A stretch of DNA of 64,000 bases, taken from the NCBI GenBank assembly GCA_020072585.1, contig JAIQGL010000004.1:372001-436000 (forward strand), read 5' to 3'. The position numbers and the translations under genes are program-made. The notes beneath the pieces were generated by a model that searched no databases, was not told the DNA's origin, and saw only the letters and a list, made by a program, of their open reading frames with translations. Shown here piece by piece: positions 8,730-17,883 of the stretch. This stretch comes from Terriglobia bacterium (lineage in GTDB: Bacteria > Acidobacteriota > Terriglobia > Terriglobales > Acidobacteriaceae). Each line of letters starts with the position of its first letter. The first letter of the stretch is position 1.

Positions 8730-11210
8730 ATGGGCACTTTGATTCAAGACATTCGCTACGGGACCCGCATGCTGTTGAAGAATCCTGCGATGACTCTGGT
8801 TGCGGCGTTGACGCTTGCCCTGGGTATTGGCGCAAACACCACGATCTTTAGTGCGCTCAACGGTCTCCTGCTCCGGCCGCTTCCCGTGGCCAACGCCGAG
8901 AGGCTGGTGGTGTTTGGCGGACAGCAACAGGGGGGCGATACCTTCGTCCACTTCTCTTACGCGGATTTTAACGATATCCGCGCCCAGGCTGACGGCTTCT
9001 CCCACGTGCTGGCTTATGACATCACCCTCGCGGGCATGGAGGCTGAAGGGCGCACTGAGCCGACGATCCTGAGTTACGTGAGCGGGAACTATTTTCAGGC
9101 GCTGGGATTAAATCCAGTTCATGGACGGCTGATTTATGGCCAGGAAACGGAAAAACCAGGCTCGGAAAATGTAGTTGTTCTGGGATACGGTTACTGGAAA
9201 AAACGCTTCAATGCAGATCCCGGAATCGTTGGCAGGCAAGTCAAGCTGAACGGACACCCGGTAACCGTGATTGGGATTACGCCGGAAAGTTTTCATGGGA
9301 CCTACGCCCTGGTGGACATGCAAGCCTACATCCCACTGGGCCTGCGGACGCTGTGGCGGCAGAGCTACGACAAGAACGAAGATCCGAACGAGTATTGGAC
9401 CAAGCGTGATGTGCATGACCTGACGATCATGGGCGTGTATAAGCCTGAATTGACGAGGAAGAGCGCTGAGGTTTCCGCCAACATTGTGGCGCAGCGCTTC
9501 AACCAGCAATATCCTGAGACGCACAAGAGCGTGAGCTACCGGCTCTATCCGGAAAAATTTGCGCGGCCTGACCCTGATCCTGCCAATGGAATGGTGGTTG
9601 TGGGCGCGTTATTTATGTTGCTGGCCGGCATGGTGCTGTTGCTGGCCTGCTCCAACGTTGCCAACATCGTACTGGTACGCGCCACCGCACGCGAGCGGGA
9701 GATGGCCATCCGCACCGCGCTGGGCGCTGCGCGCATACGGATTGTCCGCCAGCTCATGACGGAAAGCATATTACTGGCCGCAATGGGCGGCGGCATTGGC
9801 GTGCTCATCGGGATCTGGGGAAGCCGGCTGCTTAGCTCGATCCGCATTGAAGTAGCGACGATCCCTATCCGTTTTGATTTCAGCTTTGACTGGCGCGTGT
9901 TTCTTTTTGGCCTGTCAGCCGCTCTAATGACCGGCGTGGTGGTTGGACTGGCGCCGGCATGGCGTGCTGCCCGGGGCCAATTCAACAAGGTTCTGCATGA
10001 AGGCAGTCGTGGCGTGGTGGGGTCGGGGAAATCGCGTTTCCGCAGCGTGCTGGTAGCAGGACAGGTTGCAGTTTCACTCATGCTGCTGGTGGTTGCCGGA
10101 TTGTTTGTCCGCAGCGCGCAAAACACGGAACATAGCTATCTCGGTTTTGATCCGCACAATGTTTTGAATGCCACGGTGGAAACGCGCACCATCGGCTTTG
10201 ATCTGGAGCGAAGCAAACAGTTCTTCCGTGAACTGGAAGACCGGGCGCGAGCGCTGCCGGGTGTGCAGTCCGTGAGCATTGCCGCATCCGTGCCCCTGGG
10301 CTATGCCAATGAAAACAGCCTGGTTTACGTGGAAGGCCAGCCGGCAACCAGCAAGGAAGCTGTTCCTAATTCTCTTTATAACGTTGTTGATCCACCGTAC
10401 TTTGCCACCATGCGAGTGCCGATTCTGCGTGGGCGCATCTTTACCGAGCAGGATACAGAGAAGACGCCGCTGGTGGCCGTGATCAATGAAGCCATGGCCA
10501 AGAAATTCTGGCCCAATCAGGATCCGCTGGGTAAACGTTTTAGCACCAAGAGCGCCGCCGGCCCATTTATGGAAGTGGTGGGGCTGGCCAGGCAAGGCAA
10601 ATATAACGATCCGGTGGATGAAACTGCGTTGTTCTATTACGTGCCGCAAGCGCAGTCGCCCTCAACTTTTATGACGCTGCAACTGCGTACCGCCGGCGCG
10701 CCGCAGACGTTGATCCCTGATGTTGAACGGCTGGTGCATGAGCTGGCGCCCGGCATGCCCGTAACCGACGTCCAGACCATGGAAGAAGCTCTGGGCGGAG
10801 TGAACGGCTATTTCCTGATACGGATGGGAACTCGCTTCTCCGTTGTTCTTGGGCTGCTGGGACTGATACTGGCGCTGGTGGGAGTTTACAGCGTGATCTC
10901 ATACGCCACGGCGCAACGCACTCATGAGATTGGAGTCCGCATGGCCCTGGGCGCGGCCCGCGGCGACATTCTGAAAATGGTCCTGCGACAAGGGCTTGTA
11001 CTGGTAGGCGCAGGCGTGCTGACGGGACTGGTGCTGACATTCTTCGCCGCGCGCGGCATGGCGTCATTGCTGGTAGGCGTAAGTCCCAACGATCCGTTGA
11101 CCCTGGGAGTGGTTTCCGTCCTGCTGGCGATTGTGGGCCTGATTGCGTCATTTATTCCTGCGCGCCGCGCCATGAATATTGAGCCGCTACGGGCATTGAA
11201 GTACGAGTAG
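8730..11210 (+). CDS. ADOP-type MacB/FtsX permease
   Basis: 826 residues. The first helix (NPAMTLVAALTLALGIGANTT) is followed by a large periplasmic MacB-like domain, three membrane segments around residues 285-415 (LLAGMVLLLACSNVANIVLV), a second periplasmic domain and a final FtsX block with three membrane segments (SVVLGLLGLILALVGVYSVIS and others). This duplicated arrangement is the acidobacterial ADOP permease family, expanded in soil Acidobacteria. It lacks its own ATPase and no ATPase gene is adjacent, so the partner is elsewhere. The start at MGTLIQDIRYG has GGAGGT 7 nt upstream. The substrate is unknown; relatives export macrolides, lipoproteins or peptides. Confidence 0.93.
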   Translation: MGTLIQDIRYGTRMLLKNPAMTLVAALTLALGIGANTTIFSALNGLLLRPLPVANAERLVVFGGQQQGGDTFVHFSYADFNDIRAQADGFSHVLAYDITLAGMEAEGRTEPTILSYVSGNYFQALGLNPVHGRLIYGQETEKPGSENVVVLGYGYWKKRFNADPGIVGRQVKLNGHPVTVIGITPESFHGTYALVDMQAYIPLGLRTLWRQSYDKNEDPNEYWTKRDVHDLTIMGVYKPELTRKSAEVSANIVAQRFNQQYPETHKSVSYRLYPEKFARPDPDPANGMVVVGALFMLLAGMVLLLACSNVANIVLVRATAREREMAIRTALGAARIRIVRQLMTESILLAAMGGGIGVLIGIWGSRLLSSIRIEVATIPIRFDFSFDWRVFLFGLSAALMTGVVVGLAPAWRAARGQFNKVLHEGSRGVVGSGKSRFRSVLVAGQVAVSLMLLVVAGLFVRSAQNTEHSYLGFDPHNVLNATVETRTIGFDLERSKQFFRELEDRARALPGVQSVSIAASVPLGYANENSLVYVEGQPATSKEAVPNSLYNVVDPPYFATMRVPILRGRIFTEQDTEKTPLVAVINEAMAKKFWPNQDPLGKRFSTKSAAGPFMEVVGLARQGKYNDPVDETALFYYVPQAQSPSTFMTLQLRTAGAPQTLIPDVERLVHELAPGMPVTDVQTMEEALGGVNGYFLIRMGTRFSVVLGLLGLILALVGVYSVISYATAQRTHEIGVRMALGAARGDILKMVLRQGLVLVGAGVLTGLVLTFFAARGMASLLVGVSPNDPLTLGVVSVLLAIVGLIASFIPARRAMNIEPLRALKYE

Positions 11211-11250
11211 GGGGTTCTGAAACCCAAGTGGGAGATTAATTCTGAAGTGG

Positions 11251-13692
11251 TCAGGACTTCCTCAATTTGATTCGTCCTGCTTCGCCATCTTCATTGGCTG
11301 CCTCAACTTGGAAACCCGGCACCTCAACATTTGTCATTGATCCCACTGTCGCTTTGACAAATTTCATTCCGTTAGGAATTTCGACAACGGGTGATGGAAT
11401 CCCAGCGCCGTCAGCAAGCCCTTGAATAGCCGTTACTACCCAAACGGCATTGCGCGAAGCATCGAAGCGCTCATAGTAGAGAGGGTCTGACCGAAAGCGG
11501 CAATATTCGCTCAAACTCCGAGATTTAGCATCATTTATCTTCAGCAGTGCGGCTTTGAGAATATTTTTAGTGATGGTCTTCTGGGTTGCCAAACCGTCCC
11601 TCAAATGCAAGGCTAGTTCGTTCAGCTCATCAAACCGGAGCATGGCAAACTTTGCTAACGTATGTTTCGGGGGCAGCGGCTTGCCCTTTGTTTTCTCGAT
11701 CGATTTGCAGGATATGGATTGCATTGCCTCGTTGATGCTGTCTTCAGTGATGTCAGATGCAAAGCCTGCTTCGATGTGATGCTCTGTTTGGAGAATATCC
11801 AATATCTTTCTTTGTTTGGCTTCAAAAGATGGGGGACTTATGAAGATAATTGCATCAAAGCGTTCGCTCCTTGTAACAGCTCGGTCAAAATACTCAATGT
11901 GATTTGTTGCAACAAAGTACATAACTTTGCGGGCCTTCCAGAGTTCCGCAAGACGAGGGAGCATGCTGGTTGTGAGAAACCTTCCGAATTGGTCTGGCTC
12001 GATATCACGCTCTCTCACAAGCTCGTCGATTTCGTCAAAAAGAACCACAGCGCGATCCAATTCCATAAGCTTCCCAAAGATGATATCGGCTGTATGCTGG
12101 ACGTTCGGTAGGCCTTCAGCGACGAAATGGCTTGGGTGCAGTTCGATATACCGCCACCCAATGGCTCCCGCAATCGAACTTACCAGGGAAGTTTTGCTTG
12201 TTCCCGCTGGCCCGAAGAGGATGGCAGAACGGGGAAACTTCTCGGCGATAAGAGGAAGATCAGGGTCAAACCGATCATCGTGGCTTGCACTACCCAATGT
12301 CCATTGATCGGTAGTAGATTCGCTTCGGTTACTCGCCATCGACACCGGATTGATAAACATAGTCCATAACTTATCGGCCAAGTTTGGGCATGACCACACG
12401 GTTGCTCGCTCGAGGATCTTCTTTTTCGCCTCAGCTTGGTTTGGTGCTGCGGGCTTGTAATTTAGAGCAGAGAGCGCCTCCTCTCGGGTCCAAATACCTA
12501 TAAGCCTGCGCAGTGCCTGCGCAAACTCGAATACACTCGCGGTTGCCCAGCTCTCTAAACGTGAACTGATCCTGTGTCCAGAGGACCAGGCGAGCTGACC
12601 ATTTTTGTTTTTTGCCTGGGTTGAAGCCGAATACTGCCAAAGCTTAACGAGAGAAGCGAAATGCTGCTTCAGCGTTGCCCGAACAAATTCTGCCCCAGGT
12701 TGTAATGCCTCCCTTAGAATTGCGGCAAATGTTTCAAAAACATAACAGTAAGCATTTCCCGCACTAGGATAATGGAACAGTGGGGCATAGTGTCGCCACG
12801 TCCCAACTCGCTCTTGTGTACTAAATAAGCATTTAAATGCGTGCCTGATGAAATCTTGCTCTGCAAGGTTGGATTGGTACTCTCGAGGCTGACTTATCAA
12901 TATTGCGAGCGCCCAAGCAAGCTGGTCAGAATCGAGTACCGATGAATTGGCGGAATGCAGGGCTACTTGAACGCCAAGTTGCTGACGTGCCCACAGTAGC
13001 ATTTCAGAACATTGGCGGGATGACGGCAGATGTTTGCTTGTGTTGTATTCATGCTTGAAACGATCCTCGAGAACCCGCATAACCCGCAGCGTCCAGTAAG
13101 TGTGATAAGCATTTGGTTTGTACCAATTCCTATGCTCTATCGTTTTGTCTGGTTGCTCAGGAATCTCAGCAGCTTCACCGATCGCGAACCGTGGCTGATC
13201 ATCGTTGTTCAGTTGATAGAAGATCCTATGCAAATGGTCCTCGATTTGAGGGTGCCATTGTTCAAGTCGTGACAGAACGTAAGGAAGCCCACGGCAACTG
13301 CAATAAATCTCAGCTGCGCCGTCAGATCGCCATTGATCCAGCGGCAGCGAGATCGCAATCTGCGCAAATCTCTGTCCTAGAAGGTCGAAATCTGGTTCCC
13401 CCTTCCTCCTCTTAGGACGAAACTCATCGGGACACCCTGCGATTGATGCGTAACAGGTGGCGCTGCTAGTGATGTGGCGGAATCTGATCGGTTGTGGCTG
13501 TTCATCATCCAAACGAAAAATGGGATGGTTCTTGTAGTCAGCAGCAAGAAAAAACTGCAAACTCGGTACGTGTGCGAAACAGAATTCTTGCAAGAGCTTG
13601 CGCTCCCTTGAAAGCTCCTCAAAGCTTGGAAGGAGCGGCGAATCCAATTTTCCTAGTACGGGTTTTTGGGACAGAGACTCGCTATCTGGCAA
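11251..13692 (-). CDS. Large AAA+ ATPase of a kinase/NDT-MazG/AAA cluster
   Basis: 813 residues. The first ~480 residues are helical and match nothing I recognise. A classical AAA module follows: Walker A GPAGTSKTS (about residue 495), Walker B VVLFDEIDE, sensor 1 VATNHIEYFDRAV and an arginine region RSERFDAI, then about 200 further residues. AAA proteins of this type remodel or move protein partners. Its TTG start lies inside the end of the upstream NDT-MazG gene (11-nt overlap, weak ribosome site), so it is probably translated by coupling. The context of two nucleotide enzymes suggests a conflict or stress system in which this is the sensor or motor. That role is inference. Confidence 0.8.
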   Translation of the reverse strand: MPDSESLSQKPVLGKLDSPLLPSFEELSRERKLLQEFCFAHVPSLQFFLAADYKNHPIFRLDDEQPQPIRFRHITSSATCYASIAGCPDEFRPKRRKGEPDFDLLGQRFAQIAISLPLDQWRSDGAAEIYCSCRGLPYVLSRLEQWHPQIEDHLHRIFYQLNNDDQPRFAIGEAAEIPEQPDKTIEHRNWYKPNAYHTYWTLRVMRVLEDRFKHEYNTSKHLPSSRQCSEMLLWARQQLGVQVALHSANSSVLDSDQLAWALAILISQPREYQSNLAEQDFIRHAFKCLFSTQERVGTWRHYAPLFHYPSAGNAYCYVFETFAAILREALQPGAEFVRATLKQHFASLVKLWQYSASTQAKNKNGQLAWSSGHRISSRLESWATASVFEFAQALRRLIGIWTREEALSALNYKPAAPNQAEAKKKILERATVWSCPNLADKLWTMFINPVSMASNRSESTTDQWTLGSASHDDRFDPDLPLIAEKFPRSAILFGPAGTSKTSLVSSIAGAIGWRYIELHPSHFVAEGLPNVQHTADIIFGKLMELDRAVVLFDEIDELVRERDIEPDQFGRFLTTSMLPRLAELWKARKVMYFVATNHIEYFDRAVTRSERFDAIIFISPPSFEAKQRKILDILQTEHHIEAGFASDITEDSINEAMQSISCKSIEKTKGKPLPPKHTLAKFAMLRFDELNELALHLRDGLATQKTITKNILKAALLKINDAKSRSLSEYCRFRSDPLYYERFDASRNAVWVVTAIQGLADGAGIPSPVVEIPNGMKFVKATVGSMTNVEVPGFQVEAANEDGEAGRIKLRKS

Positions 13693-14551
13693 GGAATTTC
13701 TCGACGTTCATGATTTCTTTTTCCTGCACAATACTCGCAAGATCCAGGCCTAAGACATTGGCCATGTGCACGACGTACAGAAACACATCAGCCAGTTCGT
13801 GTGCCTCATTTGACCCCCTGTAGGAGCCGTGGCGAACCAGTTTTTCGCGTTTGCGTAAGGCCCTAGCCAGTTCGCCCACTTCTTCAACCATCAGAAGCAA
13901 GCAATCCTTCGGCTGCTCTTTCGTGTAACCGCGCTGGATGGCAGCTCGTTTGTAGTACTCCTGAAATGCATTTAGTGCAGGTGCGGGGGGCTCCGGGTGA
14001 TGAGGTACAGCCTTGAGCACCGACAAAGGCGAATCCACAACGCGCACAAATGATCGTAAGATAGTGTCTGTCGGTTCTTGTTGTGCGTAAACAGGGACGC
14101 CCACGGCATTTGCATACCCAACCTCTAAAGCAGCAGTCGGGCCAACGTAACCCTCTGGGGCATGAAGCCAAACAAAATTTGCGCGTTGAATTGCTTTGAG
14201 GTGGCGATTCTCGATTCCTTGAGGTGTTTGTGTCTCCTCTCCTCGCATATAGACAAAACCGTCATCCTCGCGGACGATAGACACGTTGCTGGGCGATAAG
14301 ATCGTGCATCCCAAGTCACGAAACTCTTCATAGGTGGCCTTTAATGTTTCGAACTCCTTGCGATAGGAACCAGAAAGTACAACCTCGCAATTAAAAGCAC
14401 GGCCAGGTGTGCCCGTGGCAGGCACTGCTGATTCAATTAGGGTTGAAACGGCTTCCGATCCAGAGAGTACATTCCCCTGATGGGGAAGCCCAGCCGCCGG
14501 TGCGGGAAAGCTGAGGACGTGCTGGTCTGAAGAACCTCTGTATTTTGCCAT
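13682..14551 (-). CDS. Nucleoside 2-deoxyribosyltransferase-like/MazG-like fusion
   Basis: 289 residues. Residues ~50-185 are deoxyribosyltransferase-like: CEVVLSGSYRKEFETLK at the front and TAALEVGYANAVGVPVYA carrying the expected catalytic Glu. Residues ~195-289 are MazG-like (CLLLMVEEVGELARALRK, then NEAHELADVFLYVVHMANVL with E-x-x-D metal ligands), a fold that hydrolyses NTPs to NMPs. NDT-fold enzymes cleave N-glycosidic bonds and some, such as the retron effector RcaT, attack NAD. The start MAKYRG has AGGG 5 nt upstream. A GTG at 14731 in the same frame overlaps the kinase stop as GTGA and would add 60 unremarkable residues; it cannot be excluded. Confidence 0.85.
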   Translation of the reverse strand: MAKYRGSSDQHVLSFPAPAAGLPHQGNVLSGSEAVSTLIESAVPATGTPGRAFNCEVVLSGSYRKEFETLKATYEEFRDLGCTILSPSNVSIVREDDGFVYMRGEETQTPQGIENRHLKAIQRANFVWLHAPEGYVGPTAALEVGYANAVGVPVYAQQEPTDTILRSFVRVVDSPLSVLKAVPHHPEPPAPALNAFQEYYKRAAIQRGYTKEQPKDCLLLMVEEVGELARALRKREKLVRHGSYRGSNEAHELADVFLYVVHMANVLGLDLASIVQEKEIMNVEKFLAR

Positions 14552-14727
14552 GCAAACCCTACGTGTTTCGATGCTAGGTGCGAGATCATGTTCGGTCAAG
14601 CTGCATGTCAAGTTTGTGTCTTGGTTATCCACACTAAAACAGGCGAAATCGCTGGAAAAGCTGTTGATAAAAATCTGGAAAACAGGCATGCAACTTTTTT
14701 GGTGCGTTGTGCTCGTATGAATGAGTG

Positions 14728-15261
14728 TCACGATTCCACCCTAATCCGCTTAACAATATCTCCAACAAGCACGTCCACCGGCGGCTCTCCATCGATCACC
14801 CAATCAGCCAAGTTGCGAATAGAATCGATTTCTTGTTCGGAAGAGTGTGCCTCAATTCTGGTTATGGAATCAGCGTCAGAGTGAGTCCGTTGTTCTAACC
14901 TCTGCAGCCGAGTTGCGTCCGTGACTGAAATAGAGACAATCTTGAGTTTTGCGGGAAATATCAGTTCGCGGATAATGTTAATGGTTCTGATGTGTCGGAG
15001 GCCATCGATAATGAGAGGCTGACCGGGCGTCCAGCCGTTGAGGGAGAGAGCCGCGTTACAAAAACCACGCGGATCCGCCTCAAGCAACTCTGTACCTACT
15101 GTTTGCAAATTCTCCCTCGTTTGTTCCAGTCCTCTGTCGCGGACAACCTTGCGCACATAATCTCCAAAGCTTACGCGTGGCCAACTGAGTGCTTTTGCAG
15201 TCGCACTGCTGATCGTTGTCTTGCCACTTCCGAGTTTCCCACTAAACGCGATTACAAGCAT
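14728..15261 (-). CDS. P-loop (deoxy)nucleotide kinase-like protein
   Basis: 177 residues from MLVIAFSGKLGSGKTT, where Walker A (GKLGSGKTT) sits at the very N-terminus as in adenylate-kinase-like and dephospho-CoA-kinase-like enzymes. Later features fit an NMP-kinase fold: SFGDYVRKVVRDRG, LIIDGLRHIRTI (Walker B-like) and an Arg-rich lid (RLQRLEQRTHSDADS). The substrate is not readable from sequence; a nucleotide is likely given the neighbours. It is the first gene of the minus-strand cluster, and its stop overlaps a possible GTG start of the NDT-MazG gene by 4 nt. No strong ribosome site precedes the ATG. Confidence 0.78.
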   Translation of the reverse strand: MLVIAFSGKLGSGKTTISSATAKALSWPRVSFGDYVRKVVRDRGLEQTRENLQTVGTELLEADPRGFCNAALSLNGWTPGQPLIIDGLRHIRTINIIRELIFPAKLKIVSISVTDATRLQRLEQRTHSDADSITRIEAHSSEQEIDSIRNLADWVIDGEPPVDVLVGDIVKRIRVES

Positions 15262-15529
15262 CAGGCAATAATTTGCGGCTGCAGTTGAACGATTTATTTG
15301 TATTTCCCTAATTAAACACTCATTTTTAGTCCCGCAACAAGTAACTGCAAAAACTCCGGATTTTGAGATTAGCAAGTCTGGCTGCGGAGCAGACATATTG
15401 GGATGCCCACGATTACTTTGGTTCAAGCGAGTACGAAAAAACTGTGCAAACCCTCTGGAAAACGCGTCTTAAACTGCGGGAAATCTGCGTTGACGCGGCG
15501 CGGCGAATCCATGACAATCGCCTGACATT

Positions 15530-16015
15530 ATGTTTTTCTACCTTGCAGGCTCCATCGAGTACTCTCCTGACCAGGGTAAGGGCTGGCGCGCCGAACTTAA
15601 GCCTGCTCTGGCGGCGCTGGGACACGGGTTTTACGATCCTGCCGAAGACGAGATCAAGAACCTGACTGAGACTGAGGTGCGGGAGTTTCGCAGCTGGAGG
15701 ACAACCGATCTCAAGCGCTTTCGCCAGACCATCCAGAAAATTATTGCCTACGACCTTGATCTGATCGAGCACCACTGTGATGCCATTGTCTGCTACTGGG
15801 ACCAGTTCGCCGGACGCGGCGCAGGCACGCAGGGTGAGCTGACCTTCGCGCATCGCATCGGGATACCGGTGTATCTGATCTGCGGCGTTCCCGTGGAGCA
15901 GATCAGCCGCTGGCTTCTGGGCTGTGCAACGGAAATATTTACCAGCGTCGAAGAGTTTCATACATTTATGAGTCAAATGCCGGTGGCGACCGAGATCGGC
16001 AGCGGCGTGAAATAA
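15530..16015 (+). CDS. Nucleoside 2-deoxyribosyltransferase-like protein
   Basis: 161 residues beginning MFFYLAGSIEYSPDQGKGWR, the usual front of NDT-like proteins, with a long helix (FRQTIQKIIAYDLDLIEHHCDAIVCYWD) and GAGTQGELTFAHRIGIPVYLI, where the Glu of GTQGEL occupies the catalytic position. It probably acts on a nucleoside or a related N-glycoside. It is divergently oriented from the kinase/NDT-MazG/AAA unit and followed by thymidine kinase 105 nt downstream, so it may belong to deoxynucleoside salvage. It is shorter than, and clearly distinct from, the NDT domain at 13.7-14.5 kb. Confidence 0.75.
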   Translation: MFFYLAGSIEYSPDQGKGWRAELKPALAALGHGFYDPAEDEIKNLTETEVREFRSWRTTDLKRFRQTIQKIIAYDLDLIEHHCDAIVCYWDQFAGRGAGTQGELTFAHRIGIPVYLICGVPVEQISRWLLGCATEIFTSVEEFHTFMSQMPVATEIGSGVK

Positions 16016-16120
16016 AAGCAAACGAAAGCGGCGTCAATCGGCAGCGCCGCTGTGGTCCATGCAGTGCCAGAAGTGGACGTAGTGCCCAACAGCGGCGCCG
16101 GAAAAAAGGGAGCAGCACAA

Positions 16121-16738
16121 ATGAATGCGATGCGGGGAAGTCTTGGCTGGATTGAAGTAGTCTGCGGGCCCATGTTCAGCGGCAAGAGTGAAGAGCTGAT
16201 CCGGCGGTTGCGCCGTGCTGAGATTGCGCGCCAGCGCGTGCAGATCTTTAAGCCCGCCATTGACGAGCGTTACGCCACCAACCAGATCGTCTCCCATGAC
16301 GATGGCCGGATCCACGCTGAATCCGTCAGCAACGCCACGGAAGTCCAGGCCAAGCTTGACGTGCGTACCGAGGTCATTGGCATTGACGAAGCGCAGTTTC
16401 TGGGTGAAGCCATGGTTGACTTCGTCGTCCGCCTGGCCGATATGGGCAAGCGCATCGTCATTGCCGGCCTGGATACCGACTATCTCGGGCGCCCATTCCA
16501 TCCCATGCCGGAGCTGCTGGCCGTGGCCGATGAGATCACCAAAACGCTCGCCATCTGCATGCAGTGCGGGAACCCGGCCAAGCACACGCAACGACTCATT
16601 GCCAGTGAGGACCTTATCGTGGTGGGCGCCGCCGGAATGTATGAAGCACGCTGCCGGCGCTGCTTTGAGCCCAACCTTGCCGCCGTGGAAATACAGAAGA
16701 AGAAACAGATGGAGCTGATCACGGCAGTGGCAAGATAA
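16121..16738 (+). CDS. tdk: Thymidine kinase
   Basis: 205 residues of the bacterial type II thymidine kinase, which phosphorylates thymidine in salvage. Walker A is [19 protein letters not shown], the Walker B-like segment [10 protein letters not shown] holds the catalytic Glu, and [18 protein letters not shown] is the nucleoside lasso region. Two Cys pairs (CMQCGNPA and CRRCF) form the structural zinc site. The start [10 protein letters not shown] is chosen because GGGAG lies about 10 nt upstream; the frame stays open 23 codons earlier without a site. Length matches the family. Confidence 0.95.
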   Translation: MNAMRGSLGWIEVVCGPMFSGKSEELIRRLRRAEIARQRVQIFKPAIDERYATNQIVSHDDGRIHAESVSNATEVQAKLDVRTEVIGIDEAQFLGEAMVDFVVRLADMGKRIVIAGLDTDYLGRPFHPMPELLAVADEITKTLAICMQCGNPAKHTQRLIASEDLIVVGAAGMYEARCRRCFEPNLAAVEIQKKKQMELITAVAR

Positions 16739-17162
16739 ACAGCAGTTAGCCGTTAGCACTTAGCTATTAGTAAAAAGCAAAACCAAAAATAAAGCCTTAC
16801 CGCGGATCAACACGGATTGGCGCAGATTTTTTATTCTTTTTCCAATTACCAAATTTTTTCGATCACCAAATTCCCCACCGCCCAAATTCTTTCCCCTGCT
16901 GGTAAATGTTTGCCCGAGTGCATCCGTGGTAAGTCTTTTCCGGTTTTCCCTGCCGATCCGTATCAGCCGTGTTAATCAGTGGTAAGGTTTGCCGATCACG
17001 TGCAATGCCGGCGATCAGGGCGATTCTTTCAGCTCTCGATTTTTACCGGATATTCAAACCGGCAACTCTACGCGCGCGTAAAATCATGAGATGCCTGTCC
17101 TATAGGCACGTCGACTGAGGACATCCTTGTCCAGCTATTTACAAAAAAAGGAGACAAAATTC
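16739..17162. other. Gene-free stretch with dispersed CCGCGGAT-type repeats
   Basis: No gene is visible. The segment near 16800 reads ACCGCGGATCAACACGGATT, and near 16921 and 16978 come ATCCGTGGTAAG and AATCAGTGGTAAGG, variants of a short dispersed repeat also seen at 23.9 kb and, in looser form, near 31.2 and 36.9 kb. AT-rich runs lie between. AGGAGAC, just before the VOC gene, is its ribosome site. Confidence 0.6.
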
Positions 17163-17654
17163 ATGACAGCTTCCGCAAAACCAATTCCTGAAGGCCTACA
17201 TACCGTAACCGCCAGTCTTGTTGTCCGGGACGCGGCCAAAGCAATTGAGTTTTACAAAAAAGCGCTTGGCGCCCAGGAGCTCTCGCGCATGCCGGACCCT
17301 GACGGCAAGATCATGCATGCTGAGCTGAAAATCGGCGACTCCGTCATTTTCATCTCCGATGAAAATCCCCGAATGGCCAACATCAAATCCCCGCAAACCC
17401 TGGGCGGCTGTACCGGAGCCCTGAACGTGTATGTCCCCAACGTGGATGAACTTTTCAAGCAGGCCATTGCCGCCGGCGGCAAGGAAGCCATGCCGGTGGC
17501 AGACCAGTTCTGGGGTGACCGCTACGGCAGCTTCACAGATCCCTTTGGCTACAGCTGGGGAGTGGCCACACACAAGGAAGACCTGAGTCCGAAGGAAATG
17601 AAAGAGCGCGCCCAGGAATTCTTCGCCGGCATGGCAAAACAAAAAATAGCGTAG
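17163..17654 (+). CDS. VOC (glyoxalase/PhnB-like) family protein
   Basis: 163 residues with the paired beta-alpha-beta-beta-beta pattern of vicinal-oxygen-chelate proteins: TVTASLVVRDAAKAIEFYKKALGA in the first half, GALNVYVPNVDELFKQAIAAGG and WGDRYGSFTDPFGYSWGVAT in the second. This arrangement is the PhnB-like subgroup. Members bind a metal and handle small electrophilic or phosphonate-like compounds, but the substrate here is unknown. A good ribosome site (AGGAGAC) precedes the chosen ATG. It stands alone. Confidence 0.88.
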   Translation: MTASAKPIPEGLHTVTASLVVRDAAKAIEFYKKALGAQELSRMPDPDGKIMHAELKIGDSVIFISDENPRMANIKSPQTLGGCTGALNVYVPNVDELFKQAIAAGGKEAMPVADQFWGDRYGSFTDPFGYSWGVATHKEDLSPKEMKERAQEFFAGMAKQKIA

Positions 17655-17883
17655 GACGCATTGCGTTCCACTGAACCCGATATAAACCAAATGGGCGTGA
17701 GGGCTTGGACAGTTTGTGAGCTTTCGCGCCCCTTATTTTGTAAATCACGGCCTGCCTTTCACGGCTTGCCTTTCAAGACCCAGCAAAACCTTACCGCAGG
17801 GCCCCAGGGCTTCAGAGCTCCAGAGCAGCACGCGGCTGAGTCCAGAAAAAAAGTGGCGTTGTCGGTTATCATCTCAATAACTT

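Noticed and set aside
14552-14731. GTG start of the NDT-MazG gene with GTGA overlap
   Set aside because: The 60 extra residues show no domain features, and the ATG at 14551 has an AGGG site; kept as an alternative, not the main call.
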